A stretch of 14,303 nt of DNA from Clostridiaceae bacterium (lineage in GTDB: Bacteria; Bacillota; Clostridia; Acetivibrionales; DUMC01), in the NCBI GenBank assembly GCA_012512865.1, contig JAAZDH010000123.1:1-14303 (forward strand), in the 5' to 3' direction. The translations under genes and the position numbers were made by a program. The notes below the pieces were generated by a model. The model worked only from the letters and a program-made list of their open reading frames with translations, had not been told where the DNA came from and made no database searches. Below, piece after piece: positions 6,235 to 13,366 of this stretch (its first letter is position 1; the number at the start of each line of letters is the position of its first letter).

Positions 6235-6310
6235 TATGATAAGCATAAGCGTGATAAACATAAGTAAACATAAGCATTATAAGCATAAACGCAATAATCA
6301 TAAGTATTGG
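6235..6310 (+). repeat. Right part of the ATAAGCATA repeat array
   Basis: Degenerate tandem units of ATAAGCATA and AAACATAAG (roughly 9-10 nt period), the continuation of 5937-5960 across the element insertion. Nothing coding is seen here. Confidence 0.55.
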
Positions 6311-6357
6311 AAAAGCCTCACATAAGCAAAGCTTATATGCTTTACCCGAGAAAAGCT

Positions 6358-6386
6358 TTGACGGGGAAATCATATTGGTGTATACT
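6358..6386 (+). promoter_or_regulatory. Promoter of the ligase-phosphorylase operon
   Basis: TTGACG (6358-6363), a 17-nt spacer and TATACT (6381-6386), each one base from consensus. An inverted repeat CAAAGC (6327-6332) with GCTTTG (6355-6360) overlaps the -35, and ATAAGC/GCTTAT lies just upstream, so a repressor site is possible. The leader to the ligase start is about 190 nt and includes a GGTAAAAC-type stutter (about 6400-6460) and a small ATACCG/CGGTAT hairpin near 6450-6470. Confidence 0.6.
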
Positions 6387-6564
6387 TATTGCGTGGTGCA
6401 ATATGGTAAAACGGTAAAATGATGAAACAATAAAACGGTAAAATAATAAAATACCGGGAACCCCGCGGTATAGAAAAATACAGGATAAGAAAAGTACACG
6501 GAGCAGGCATGAAAAAAACATGTAATCAAGGCAAGTGAACATAGCAAAGCCATGATTGGTAGGC

Positions 6565-6571
6565 AAGGAGG
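6565..6571 (+). promoter_or_regulatory. Ribosome binding site deciding the ligase start
   Basis: AAGGAGG, 10 nt before ATG 6582. It lies inside the longer reading that would begin at ATG 6552, arguing against that upstream start. Confidence 0.7.
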
Positions 6572-6581
6572 AAAACTCGTA

Positions 6582-7775
6582 ATGCGAACTGTGGGTACGG
6601 TGGCAAGGGGTATACGTGCACCTATCATCAAGCCGGGAGATGACATAATTAACATAGTGGTTGAGTCTGTCCTGGCATCAGCCAGGGAAGATGGATTTGA
6701 GTTAAAGGACAGGGATGTAATAGGTATTACCGAATCACTGGTTGCAAGGGCGCAGGGGAACTATGCAACCCTGCAGGATATTGCCCTTGACGTTAAGAGG
6801 AAGTATGAAGGAGATATTGCGGTATTATTCCCGCTTTTAAGCAGGAACAGGTTCTTAATGATCCTTAAGGCCATTGCCATGAGCGAAAGGAAAATACACC
6901 TTGTGCTAAACTATCCCTCGGACGAAGTTGGGAACCAGCTGGTATGCGAGGACAAGATGGATGAGCTTGGAATTGACCCCTGTACGGATATACTGGACGA
7001 GAAGAAATACCGTAAACTGTTTGGGGAGGAAGTGCTCCATCCCTTTACAGGCATAGATTACGTTAAGGTGTACAAGGAAGTGGCGGTAAACAATAATATC
7101 GAAATATACCTTGCCAACAACCCCAAGGTGGCGCTGAATTTCAGCAGTGAAATCCTTGTGGCCAATATCCATGAAAGGCGGAGGACGAAAAAAATACTGC
7201 AAAAGGCCGGGGCCAAAACGGTGTACGGCCTGGACAAGATATTAAACGAACCCGTAAATGGCAGCGGGTTTAACCCCGAGTATGGCTTGCTTGGTTCAAA
7301 CAAGGCTACCGAAAACAAGGTTAAATTATTCCCAAGGAATTGTTTTGAGATAACAAGGAGCATCCAGGACGCAATAAGGAGCAGGACTGGCAAGAATGTG
7401 GAGGTCCTGGTATACGGGGACGGTGCATTCAAGGACCCTGTCGGAAAGATATGGGAACTTGCAGACCCGGTCGTATCCCCTGGTTACACGGACGGGCTCA
7501 AGGGAGTTCCCAGCGAGTTAAAGCTTAAATTCATAGTGGATAGTGAAATGGAAGGAAATAACGGCAAAGGCGAATGGGAAATAGATGAAATCGTTAGGGA
7601 AAAGATAAAAGAAAAGGAAGGCAACCTGGTCGGAAAAAATGAATCCCTTGGGACCACCCCGAGACAGCTGACGGATCTCCTGGGCAGCCTGTGTGACCTT
7701 ATCAGCGGAAGCGGCGACAAGGGCACTCCAATAGTATTGATACAGGGCTACTTTGACAACTATGCCACTGATTGA
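6582..7775 (+). CDS. CofE-like coenzyme F420-0:L-glutamate ligase family protein
   Basis: A cytoplasmic protein of the F420_ligase family. In methanogens and actinobacteria CofE adds glutamate to coenzyme F420-0 using GTP. From ATG 6582 it has 397 residues, longer than archaeal CofE (about 250) but typical of the clostridial branch. The N-terminal half begins RTVGTVARGIRAPIIKPGDD and contains the conserved LKDRDVIGITESLVARAQGNY-type core (about residues 41-61). VEVLVYGDGAFKDP (about 271-284) belongs to the C-terminal part. ATG 6582 is chosen because AAGGAGG (6565-6571) lies 10 nt upstream; ATG 6552 has none. The phosphorylase gene follows after 25 nt, probably in the same operon. No other F420 biosynthesis gene is in the window, so the substrate may be something other than F420. 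Confidence 0.85.
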   Translation: MRTVGTVARGIRAPIIKPGDDIINIVVESVLASAREDGFELKDRDVIGITESLVARAQGNYATLQDIALDVKRKYEGDIAVLFPLLSRNRFLMILKAIAMSERKIHLVLNYPSDEVGNQLVCEDKMDELGIDPCTDILDEKKYRKLFGEEVLHPFTGIDYVKVYKEVAVNNNIEIYLANNPKVALNFSSEILVANIHERRRTKKILQKAGAKTVYGLDKILNEPVNGSGFNPEYGLLGSNKATENKVKLFPRNCFEITRSIQDAIRSRTGKNVEVLVYGDGAFKDPVGKIWELADPVVSPGYTDGLKGVPSELKLKFIVDSEMEGNNGKGEWEIDEIVREKIKEKEGNLVGKNESLGTTPRQLTDLLGSLCDLISGSGDKGTPIVLIQGYFDNYATD

Positions 7776-7800
7776 ATTAACGGAAAGGTGACAGGAGCCG

Positions 7801-8688
7801 ATGATACTTCTAAACAGGAAAATTAATGACACGGTTGGTTACATAAAAAAAATCGCGGAAAGCCAAGGGAGAATGCTGGATGAGAAGAGCCAAGAAGAGA
7901 AAGGACGGGACGCAAAATTTGATGCCCGTGCCCCGGGAATCGGGCTAATACTTGGTTCCGGCCTTGGGACCCTGGCTGAAGAGATAGAAGACGGTATAAC
8001 AATACAATACAAGGATATCCCGCATTTCCCCTTACCCACGGTCAGTGGACACGAGGGGCAGCTTGTAATCGGCAGGCTTTGCAATAAAAATGTCATTTGC
8101 ATGCGGGGTAGATTTCATTATTACGAAGGTTACAGCATACACCAGGTTGTTTATCCCGTAAGGGTCATGCAGTTGCTGGGCATATCCAGGCTGATTGTTA
8201 CCAATTCTGCCGGTGGGATAAATGAAGAATTTAACCCGGGCGACTTGATGCTTATCGAGGACCACGTAAACCTCATGGGTGTAAATCCCCTGGTAGGCAA
8301 GAATATCAATGAATTTGGCCCGAGGTTCCCGGACATGTCGGAAGCATATGACAGGCAGCTGGCCGAAAAGGCGATGGAAGCTGCAAAAAGCCTTTCAATA
8401 AAACTCCAAAGGGGTATTTATGCCGCCGTGACAGGGCCGAGTTATGAAACACCGGCCGAAATAAGGTTCTTGAGAACAATAGGAGCAGATGCCGTTGGCA
8501 TGTCAACAGTTCCTGAAGTAATTGTTGCAAATCACGGCGGAATAAAGGTACTTGGTATCTCATGCATAACCAACATGGCAGCAGGCTTGTCAACCCGCCC
8601 GTTAAACCATGCAGATGTTATCGGCCAGGCCCAAAATGCTGCAGCCAACCTGGCGAAGTTAATTATAAAAATTGTTGCTGAAATTTAG
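7801..8688 (+). CDS. Purine-nucleoside phosphorylase (trimeric type)
   Basis: This enzyme cleaves purine (deoxy)nucleosides with phosphate to free base and (deoxy)ribose 1-phosphate, in cytoplasmic purine salvage. The 295-residue product carries the full active-site set of the trimeric PNP family: LGSGLG (51-56), SGHEG with His84, RGRFHYYEG with Arg104 and His106, NSAGG (135-139), GPSYETPAE with Glu216, GMST (233-236), TNMAAG with Asn258, and His270. The asparagine in TNMAAG is the residue associated with 6-oxopurines (inosine, guanosine), so that specificity is likely. The N-terminus carries an extra charged stretch of about 20 residues (near 22-43) before the first motif. ATG 7801 has CAGGAG just upstream. 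It is the second gene of the operon with the CofE-like ligase; no terminator is evident. Confidence 0.95.
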   Translation: MILLNRKINDTVGYIKKIAESQGRMLDEKSQEEKGRDAKFDARAPGIGLILGSGLGTLAEEIEDGITIQYKDIPHFPLPTVSGHEGQLVIGRLCNKNVICMRGRFHYYEGYSIHQVVYPVRVMQLLGISRLIVTNSAGGINEEFNPGDLMLIEDHVNLMGVNPLVGKNINEFGPRFPDMSEAYDRQLAEKAMEAAKSLSIKLQRGIYAAVTGPSYETPAEIRFLRTIGADAVGMSTVPEVIVANHGGIKVLGISCITNMAAGLSTRPLNHADVIGQAQNAAANLAKLIIKIVAEI

Positions 8689-8882
8689 CAATAATTTGGC
8701 AAACCCTCAAGTTTAAATTATTTATATAAAATGATTCCATCCCTTGCAACTATCCTTTCGAGAGTGGGTTGGACTGAACGTTCTTTAAAGTTGCTTGCGC
8801 TGGAAGCAAGAATATCCGCTCTAAATATAAGCTTATCTTTATGTGTTTAAGAAAACAAAAAAGAACTGTTTTTGATAATATA

Positions 8883-8891
8883 TGCTATAAT
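8883..8891 (+). promoter_or_regulatory. Extended -10 promoter of the PDZ gene
   Basis: TGCTATAAT is a perfect extended -10 element. No good -35 is visible at the normal distance, as is common for extended -10 promoters. The predicted start near 8898 gives a leader of about 60 nt. Confidence 0.5.
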
Positions 8892-8942
8892 ATAGCTGTA
8901 CTTTGTAGCTGGGAACTAATATATAACTAATATATTATCGAC

Positions 8943-8947
8943 AGGAG
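8943..8947 (+). promoter_or_regulatory. Ribosome binding site indicating a TTG start
   Basis: AGGAG touches ATG 8948 with no spacer but is 9 nt from the in-frame TTG 8957, which is therefore the likelier start of the PDZ protein. Confidence 0.6.
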
Positions 8948-8956
8948 ATGAATAGA

Positions 8957-10219
8957 TTGCCCGTATTAAAAATACTCGGTGCTGTTTCACGGGAATTGCT
9001 GGCGGCATTCTTGCTAAATTTTAAAGTTATCCCCGTATATGTCATTATTATATTGCTTGTTAAAGCGCAGTACTCCAGGCAAATTGGACTGAATACGGGC
9101 CATCTGAAAATAACACGCAGAAAAATGTGGGAAATATTCCAGGAAACCATATTTTTCGGAGTGGTTGCCGGGTTCGCCGCGGGGTTTTTCATAATATATG
9201 CCGGGATCATGCTGGATGTGAAAATTTATGAATACCTGCTCATGATAACGGCTGTTATGCTTTTATTCGATATAAGGTACGTTTGCCTGGCATACACGGG
9301 TGGAATCCTGGCATTAGCATCCCTTGTATTTAAAATCCCCGGAATTGAAGTTGCACCACTATTGGCCATGATGGCGATAATTCACTTTTTTGAGGGGTTG
9401 TTAATCTATGCGCGTGCAGGAAAGGATTATATACCTGTATACATAAGGAGTAAGCAGGGTATTGCAGGAGCCTTTTTAACCAGGAGATTCTGGCCGGTAC
9501 CCCTCATTTTTTTCGCATTTTCTTTACAGGATTACAATACTATGATAACAAGTCATATTAATAGCATCGCGGTTGATTGGAAGACTTTTTTCACACCTGC
9601 GGCCATCGGAACCGGGGCTATGATATTAGGCCTTGATTGTGCCGTTTCAATCCTGTGTTACACCGACATGGCGATAACAAGGCGTCCTGAAAGGAAAAGC
9701 AGGGAAATGGGCATCCAATTCTTGCTATACAGCATTCTGCTCTTCTTCCTGGCGGCATTGGCCAGGAACATGTATATATTCAGCATAGTTGGCGTCATCT
9801 TTGCCATAGGGGCCCATGAGGCCATAGTGTTATGCAATCGTTACAGGGAATGGCATGGTACACCCATGTTTACCCCCGTGCGGAGGGGAATAAGGGTGTT
9901 TGACATCCTGCCTGAAAGCCACGCTCAAAAAATTGGCATGGAAAAAGGGGACATTATATTGAGCATAAACGGAAAAGATGTGCAGACAGAAGAGGGAATG
10001 GCAGAGGCATTGTCGAGGTTTCCCACGTATGTGTGGATTGATGCCGTAAATGCAAAAGGAGAAAAAAAGAAATACGAATACAGGTGCTACCCTGAGGGCA
10101 TGAATAACCTGGGGGTTATAATTATCCCCAGGGAAAACGAAGTTACATACAATGTTGAGTATTTTGAGAGTTACAGCATATTAAAAAACCTGGTCAAACG
10201 CTTCAGGAGCGTCAGGTAG
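8957..10219 (+). CDS. Multi-pass membrane protein with C-terminal PDZ domain (MinJ-like architecture)
   Basis: The product has 420 residues from TTG 8957. About eight hydrophobic segments (roughly residues 13-35, 64-85, 92-105, 110-127, 131-152, 179-190, 205-235 and 252-293) are followed by a cytoplasmic PDZ domain (about 308-380) with GIRVFDILPESHAQKIGMEKGD and ILSINGKDVQ. This layout resembles Bacillus MinJ, which links DivIVA to MinD at division sites, and other clostridial PDZ membrane proteins. No protease motif is seen, so it is not an HtrA or site-2 protease. The start is TTG because AGGAG (8943-8947) directly abuts ATG 8948 and leaves it no spacer, whereas TTG 8957 lies 9 nt downstream. 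The function is inferred from architecture only. It stands alone behind an extended -10 promoter and converges on the DUF362 gene. Confidence 0.75.
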   Translation: MPVLKILGAVSRELLAAFLLNFKVIPVYVIIILLVKAQYSRQIGLNTGHLKITRRKMWEIFQETIFFGVVAGFAAGFFIIYAGIMLDVKIYEYLLMITAVMLLFDIRYVCLAYTGGILALASLVFKIPGIEVAPLLAMMAIIHFFEGLLIYARAGKDYIPVYIRSKQGIAGAFLTRRFWPVPLIFFAFSLQDYNTMITSHINSIAVDWKTFFTPAAIGTGAMILGLDCAVSILCYTDMAITRRPERKSREMGIQFLLYSILLFFLAALARNMYIFSIVGVIFAIGAHEAIVLCNRYREWHGTPMFTPVRRGIRVFDILPESHAQKIGMEKGDIILSINGKDVQTEEGMAEALSRFPTYVWIDAVNAKGEKKKYEYRCYPEGMNNLGVIIIPRENEVTYNVEYFESYSILKNLVKRFRSVR

Positions 10220-10234
10220 GGCTGCGAAACAGGA

Positions 10235-10269
10235 ATAGATGCTTCCCTGGCAATAGATTCTTCCCTGGC
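10235..10269 (+). repeat. 18-nt direct repeat between convergent genes
   Basis: ATAGATGCTTCCCTGGC (10235-10251) recurs as ATAGATTCTTCCCTGGC (10253-10269) with one mismatch. It lies in the 117-bp gap between the PDZ gene and the convergent DUF362 gene. No intrinsic terminator is evident in this gap. Confidence 0.65.
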
Positions 10270-10336
10270 GCAACTGGCGTAAATCGTGGTATAACCGGTA
10301 TAAATCAATTCTTGCCCGGCACAAATTTGGACGTAC

Positions 10337-11425
10337 TTAGCGTATTTCTTCAATCTCGTATTGCTGCGTTCCAAGGCCTTGCTTTTCCAGCTCGCTGATT
10401 TGGATGAAAGGATCCTTGTGATGCAGCCTTTCAAAGAGATGGCCCTTGCCGCCCAGTTCATGTCCCTTGGGCACGGCTGACATGATGAGGTTTTCCGCCT
10501 TGATGGCATCAAGGCTTGCTTTTTCTATGGCAACTATATCTTTTGAATACATGATCCCGATGTCAGGTACAAGCGATGGCATGGTAAATCCCCAGCAATC
10601 GCACAGTATTGTTATATCAACCAGGAAATTTATGTAGAAAACGTTGGCGGGCTCAAAAACCTTCAGCACTTAATTGGTGCATATAGCCATGCCTTTCTGG
10701 AAATCCTCGAACTTGTCATCATCCATTTTTATTGCGGAGGTTGGGCAAACTTTCACGCAGTGCTGGCAAAATGTACAGTTGTGGAAAAATATCTCGTACT
10801 CGTTGTTTTGATTGAACTTGTTGGCATTGTGATTACAGTTGTTCACGCAGAGCTCGCAATGGATACAAAGCTCCTTGTCCCATTTAATGCCGCCCTCGAG
10901 ATTATGTATCTGCCTTCTTGTCCTGTCCGTAACGCATCCCATGGCAATATTCTTGCATGCCCCGCCATACCCGCAGGCGCCATGCCCTTTTACATGGGAT
11001 AAAACTATCATGACTTCGGAATCGTGGATATGGCCTGCAATGTCTACATTTTTAAAAGATTTAAAATCAACGTGCTTCTCGTAGTAGTATTTGCCTGTTA
11101 CACCGCAGGAAGCTACAATGGGAACTCCAAGATATTCCTCGGTATAGCCCCTTGCCCTTGCCCCTTCCACTGTTTGATCAGTTATGAAGACTTTCGCACC
11201 GTATTCTTTTAGCTTATCGACGAGGATTTTGACAAAGATGGGATGAATCGTGGAATATCCGATATCCCTGCCAAGATGCATTTTTATTACCGTTAGCTTG
11301 TTTTTTACAAATTTACTTATATCCGTGTTCTCTATCATCCTCCCAAACTTTGCCGGGAGAGTGACACTTGCATCGTACTTATCATATTCCACCGAAGAAA
11401 ATAATACCTTGGAAGCCATAAGCAA
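10337..11425 (-). pseudogene. DUF362 / 4Fe-4S protein interrupted by an in-frame TAA
   Basis: This belongs to the DUF362 family of iron-sulfur proteins, cytoplasmic and of unknown reaction. From TTG 11425 (AAGGAGGT at 11439-11432, 6 nt upstream) the frame gives 251 residues. It includes two ferredoxin-type motifs, CIHCELCVNNC (Cys187, 190, 193, 197) and CTFCQHCVKVC (Cys217, 220, 223, 227). It then meets TAA at 10672-10670. The same frame continues immediately with VLKVFEPANVFYINFL and runs 110 further codons to 10337, and this tail looks like the normal C-terminal part. Together 362 codons match an intact family member. One substitution (for example GAA, AAA or CAA to TAA) explains it. The gene may be a very recent pseudogene, a sequencing error, or a split gene restarting at the GTG that directly follows the stop. 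ATG 11419 is an alternative start. Confidence 0.8.
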
Positions 11426-11835
11426 AACTGTACCTCCTTATTCCTACTATTTAATTCTTATTGTTTTTGTCAATTGTGCACTAAAAACGTGTGCATGCTA
11501 TTAAATAAAACACGTTACCTGTAATTATGGGGTGCACATTTCAATGGTGCTCATTATATCTATGATTTTAATTGATATAGATTCATTGACAATTATAACA
11601 TTGATATGTAAACATGGAAATAGGTAAAACAAAAAATACATGCAAGCTTTATGTTAACGCTGTCAGGGTTGGATAGGTAAAAATTATCAGGCTTGGAAAC
11701 AAGGTTGAACAATAAATTCAAAATAAAATATAGCCTTACAGTAATAAATTCTATATAAATAGTTTACTTGATGTCATATACTTTACTTGAAAATTAGATA
11801 TTACATGCAAGGAAATTTAACATGCAGGAAAACAC
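11426..11835. other. Gene-free region upstream of DUF362, with inverted repeats
   Basis: On the minus strand a TTGACA (11473-11468) could be the -35 of the DUF362 gene, but no good -10 lies at normal spacing. Just upstream is a 7-bp inverted repeat, AACGTGT (11486-11492) with ACACGTT (11510-11516), a possible operator. A second AT-rich dyad, TATATC/GATATA, lies near 11557-11580. No gene or RNA is seen between about 11580 and 11835. Confidence 0.35.
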
Positions 11836-12021
11836 TTGACGAATGAGGTTGGAAGTGAAAAGATTGTTTTTGGCTCCGATATTCCATTCCTAGATCCGGC
11901 TTTCCAACTGGGAAGGATAAAATATTCCCACCTGGGCTGGAGGGATAAATATTTAATCTTGAGGGGAAATATAGAAAAAAAATTGGGGAGTAATAGAAGG
12001 TTTCAACAGAATCAACAATAA
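11836..12021 (+). pseudogene. C-terminal remnant of an amidohydrolase (Amidohydro_2 family)
   Basis: The 61-codon frame contains VGSEKIVFGSDIPFLDPAFQLGRI followed by DKYLILRGNIEKKLG. This is the characteristic C-terminal end of TIM-barrel metal-dependent amidohydrolases; the GSD aspartate is a metal or catalytic residue in intact members. The rest of the barrel (normally about 230 or more residues with the metal-binding histidines) is missing, and a TAA lies six codons upstream in frame. No ribosome binding site precedes the TTG. It is best read as the surviving tail of a deleted gene. The loss may have removed a gene once adjacent to the sugar transporter. Confidence 0.6.
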
Positions 12022-12380
12022 GTAATAAAGATGATGTAGAAACTATTTATATAAAAGAAAGAAACAATACAAAATGTCCCTTGGAGAACAAAATGACCAT
12101 CCTGCATAACTACATTTATTGAATAATAGAACATATTGTCAATGGACATTATACGCTATGTTTTTTAAAATAAATTCAGTTGTAGTTATTGTGGTACTGA
12201 TATTTATTGTTGGTTACTTGTTGATTATATGTTTTTTTGGGAATTTCAAAATTTAAGTCGAATTTTGTTTATTTCACAAGCATTACAGGTAGATTGCATC
12301 CTGGGAATTATTAAGTAAAGGCAAGAAGTTTTTCATATGTGTATGCATAATAAAAACGTTAAGAAGCCCGGAGATTTAGT
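12022..12380 (+). other. Leader region of the ABC permease operon
   Basis: This is an AT-rich, gene-poor stretch. A weak promoter-like TTGTCA sits near 12136-12141 without a convincing -10. An inverted repeat AATGTCC (12073-12079) with GGACATT lies about 65 nt apart. A GTTTTT/AAAAAC dyad lies just upstream of the permease ribosome binding site (about 12329-12358). No transcription factor binding site of a known type is recognised. Confidence 0.35.
12158..12256 (+). CDS. Possible 32-residue single-span membrane peptide
   Basis: ATG 12158 opens MFFKINSVVVIVVLIFIVGY and continues as a hydrophobic helix to a TAA at 12254-12256. The composition is that of one transmembrane segment with a short basic start. 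There is no clear ribosome binding site. It could be a small membrane peptide, or the stump of a lost membrane sensor or regulator of the sort often found beside LplB/YtcP-type transporters, or chance in AT-rich DNA. Confidence 0.2.
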   Translation: MFFKINSVVVIVVLIFIVGYLLIICFFGNFKI

Positions 12381-13322
12381 ATGTTTAATATGTTTAATAT
12401 GTATAATCGGATAAGGACAAATAAAATAGTAAAGAAGGTAGTACGACACAAGTGGCTGTACTTGTTGTTAATACCCGTAATTGCATACTATTTCATATTC
12501 TGCTACATACCGATATACGGAGTAACTATTGCATTTAAAGATTACAACATGTTTAAGGGCATTTTTGGGAGCAAATGGGTAGGCTTTGACAATTTTAAGA
12601 GAATATTTTCAACAAGTGATTTTTACAGGGTTGTAAGGAATACCTTCATGTTAAATCTTTCATCACTTGTAGTAGGTTTTCCGGGGCCAATAATACTTGC
12701 ATTGCTGCTAAATGAAGTAAGGGTTAGCAAGTTTAAAAAGTTAGTGCAGAATTTCATGTATTTACCACATTTTCTTTCGTGGGTGGTCATAGCTAATATA
12801 TTTATACCCATGCTTTCGCCGAGCAGGGGAATTATTAACATGGCTATCAAGAAACTGGGGGGCAGCCCCGTTTATTTCATGGGGAATAAAATATGGTGGA
12901 TAGCAGTTTACGTGGGCCTAGGGATATGGAAAGAAGTTGGCTGGTCGGCGATAATATATTTGGCGGCGTTAACTGGAATTGACCAGCAGCTATATGAAGC
13001 AGCTATAATAGATGGGGCCGGGAAATGGAAGCAATGCCTGAACGTAACAATTCCCGGCATCGCCCCGACCATAAGCGTAATGTTGATATTAAGGATGGGG
13101 CATATAATGAATATAGGCTTTGACCAGGCATACTTGCTGGGAAACAACATGGTAACGGAGGTAAGCGAGGTAATAAGTACATATGTTTACAGCATAGGTA
13201 TAGTTAGCCTGGATATTTCCCGCTCAAGTGCGATAGGGTTTTTCCAGTCAATAGTGTGCCTTGTTACCTTGCTTATATCAAATTACGCTTCCAAGAAGAT
13301 ATCCGGGGAATCGATTTACTAG
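12381..13322 (+). CDS. Sugar ABC transporter permease, LplB-type
   Basis: A 313-residue inner-membrane subunit of a carbohydrate ABC importer (binding-protein-dependent permease family). A basic N-terminus (about 25 residues) precedes six predicted helices; the first, YLLLIPVIAYYFIFCYIPIYG, ends in the PIYG motif typical of LplB proteins. The cytoplasmic EAA loop that docks the ATPase is YEAAIIDGAGKWKQCLNVTIPGI (about 205-227). GGAG lies 7 nt before ATG 12381. The first codons are a 9-nt tandem repeat (ATGTTTAAT, ATGTTTAAT, ATGTATAAT), which gives several alternative in-frame ATGs. The YtcP-type partner gene follows after 44 nt. The solute-binding lipoprotein is not in the window and may lie downstream. 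Such systems usually borrow a shared ATPase. The substrate is probably an oligosaccharide or its derivative (inference). Confidence 0.92.
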   Translation: MFNMFNMYNRIRTNKIVKKVVRHKWLYLLLIPVIAYYFIFCYIPIYGVTIAFKDYNMFKGIFGSKWVGFDNFKRIFSTSDFYRVVRNTFMLNLSSLVVGFPGPIILALLLNEVRVSKFKKLVQNFMYLPHFLSWVVIANIFIPMLSPSRGIINMAIKKLGGSPVYFMGNKIWWIAVYVGLGIWKEVGWSAIIYLAALTGIDQQLYEAAIIDGAGKWKQCLNVTIPGIAPTISVMLILRMGHIMNIGFDQAYLLGNNMVTEVSEVISTYVYSIGIVSLDISRSSAIGFFQSIVCLVTLLISNYASKKISGESIY

Positions 13323-13366
13323 CATCTAATTTAAAATATAATAAGGTAATTAGGGAGAGAACTACA

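Larger units (their letters stand above)
8689..8956 (+). other. Intergenic region with an extended -10 promoter
   Basis: This region separates the phosphorylase from the PDZ protein. A 39-codon frame (8731-8850) has no ribosome binding site, and I do not treat it as a gene. A small CTTGC/GCAAG hairpin lies near 8800-8816. An 11-nt tandem repeat (AACTAATATAT twice, about 8913-8934) precedes the next gene. Confidence 0.4.

Noticed and set aside
5937..6306. ATAAGCATA array as a CRISPR or origin iterons
   Set aside because: The units are about 9-10 nt, degenerate and have no spacers or regular phasing; no cas, rep or dnaA genes are nearby.
8731..8850. 39-codon frame between the phosphorylase and the PDZ gene
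   Set aside because: No ribosome binding site, no recognisable family, and it lies upstream of the extended -10 promoter.
10171..10512. Minus-strand frame overlapping the DUF362 tail and the PDZ gene end
   Set aside because: It is out of frame with the recognisable DUF362 C-terminal half and gives a composition-biased peptide.
10670..10672. Recoding (selenocysteine or pyrrolysine) at the DUF362 stop
   Set aside because: The codon is TAA, whereas those recoding systems use TGA and TAG.
11586..11612. TTGACA at 11586-11591 as a plus-strand promoter
   Set aside because: No acceptable -10 at 16-18 nt spacing and no gene directly downstream.
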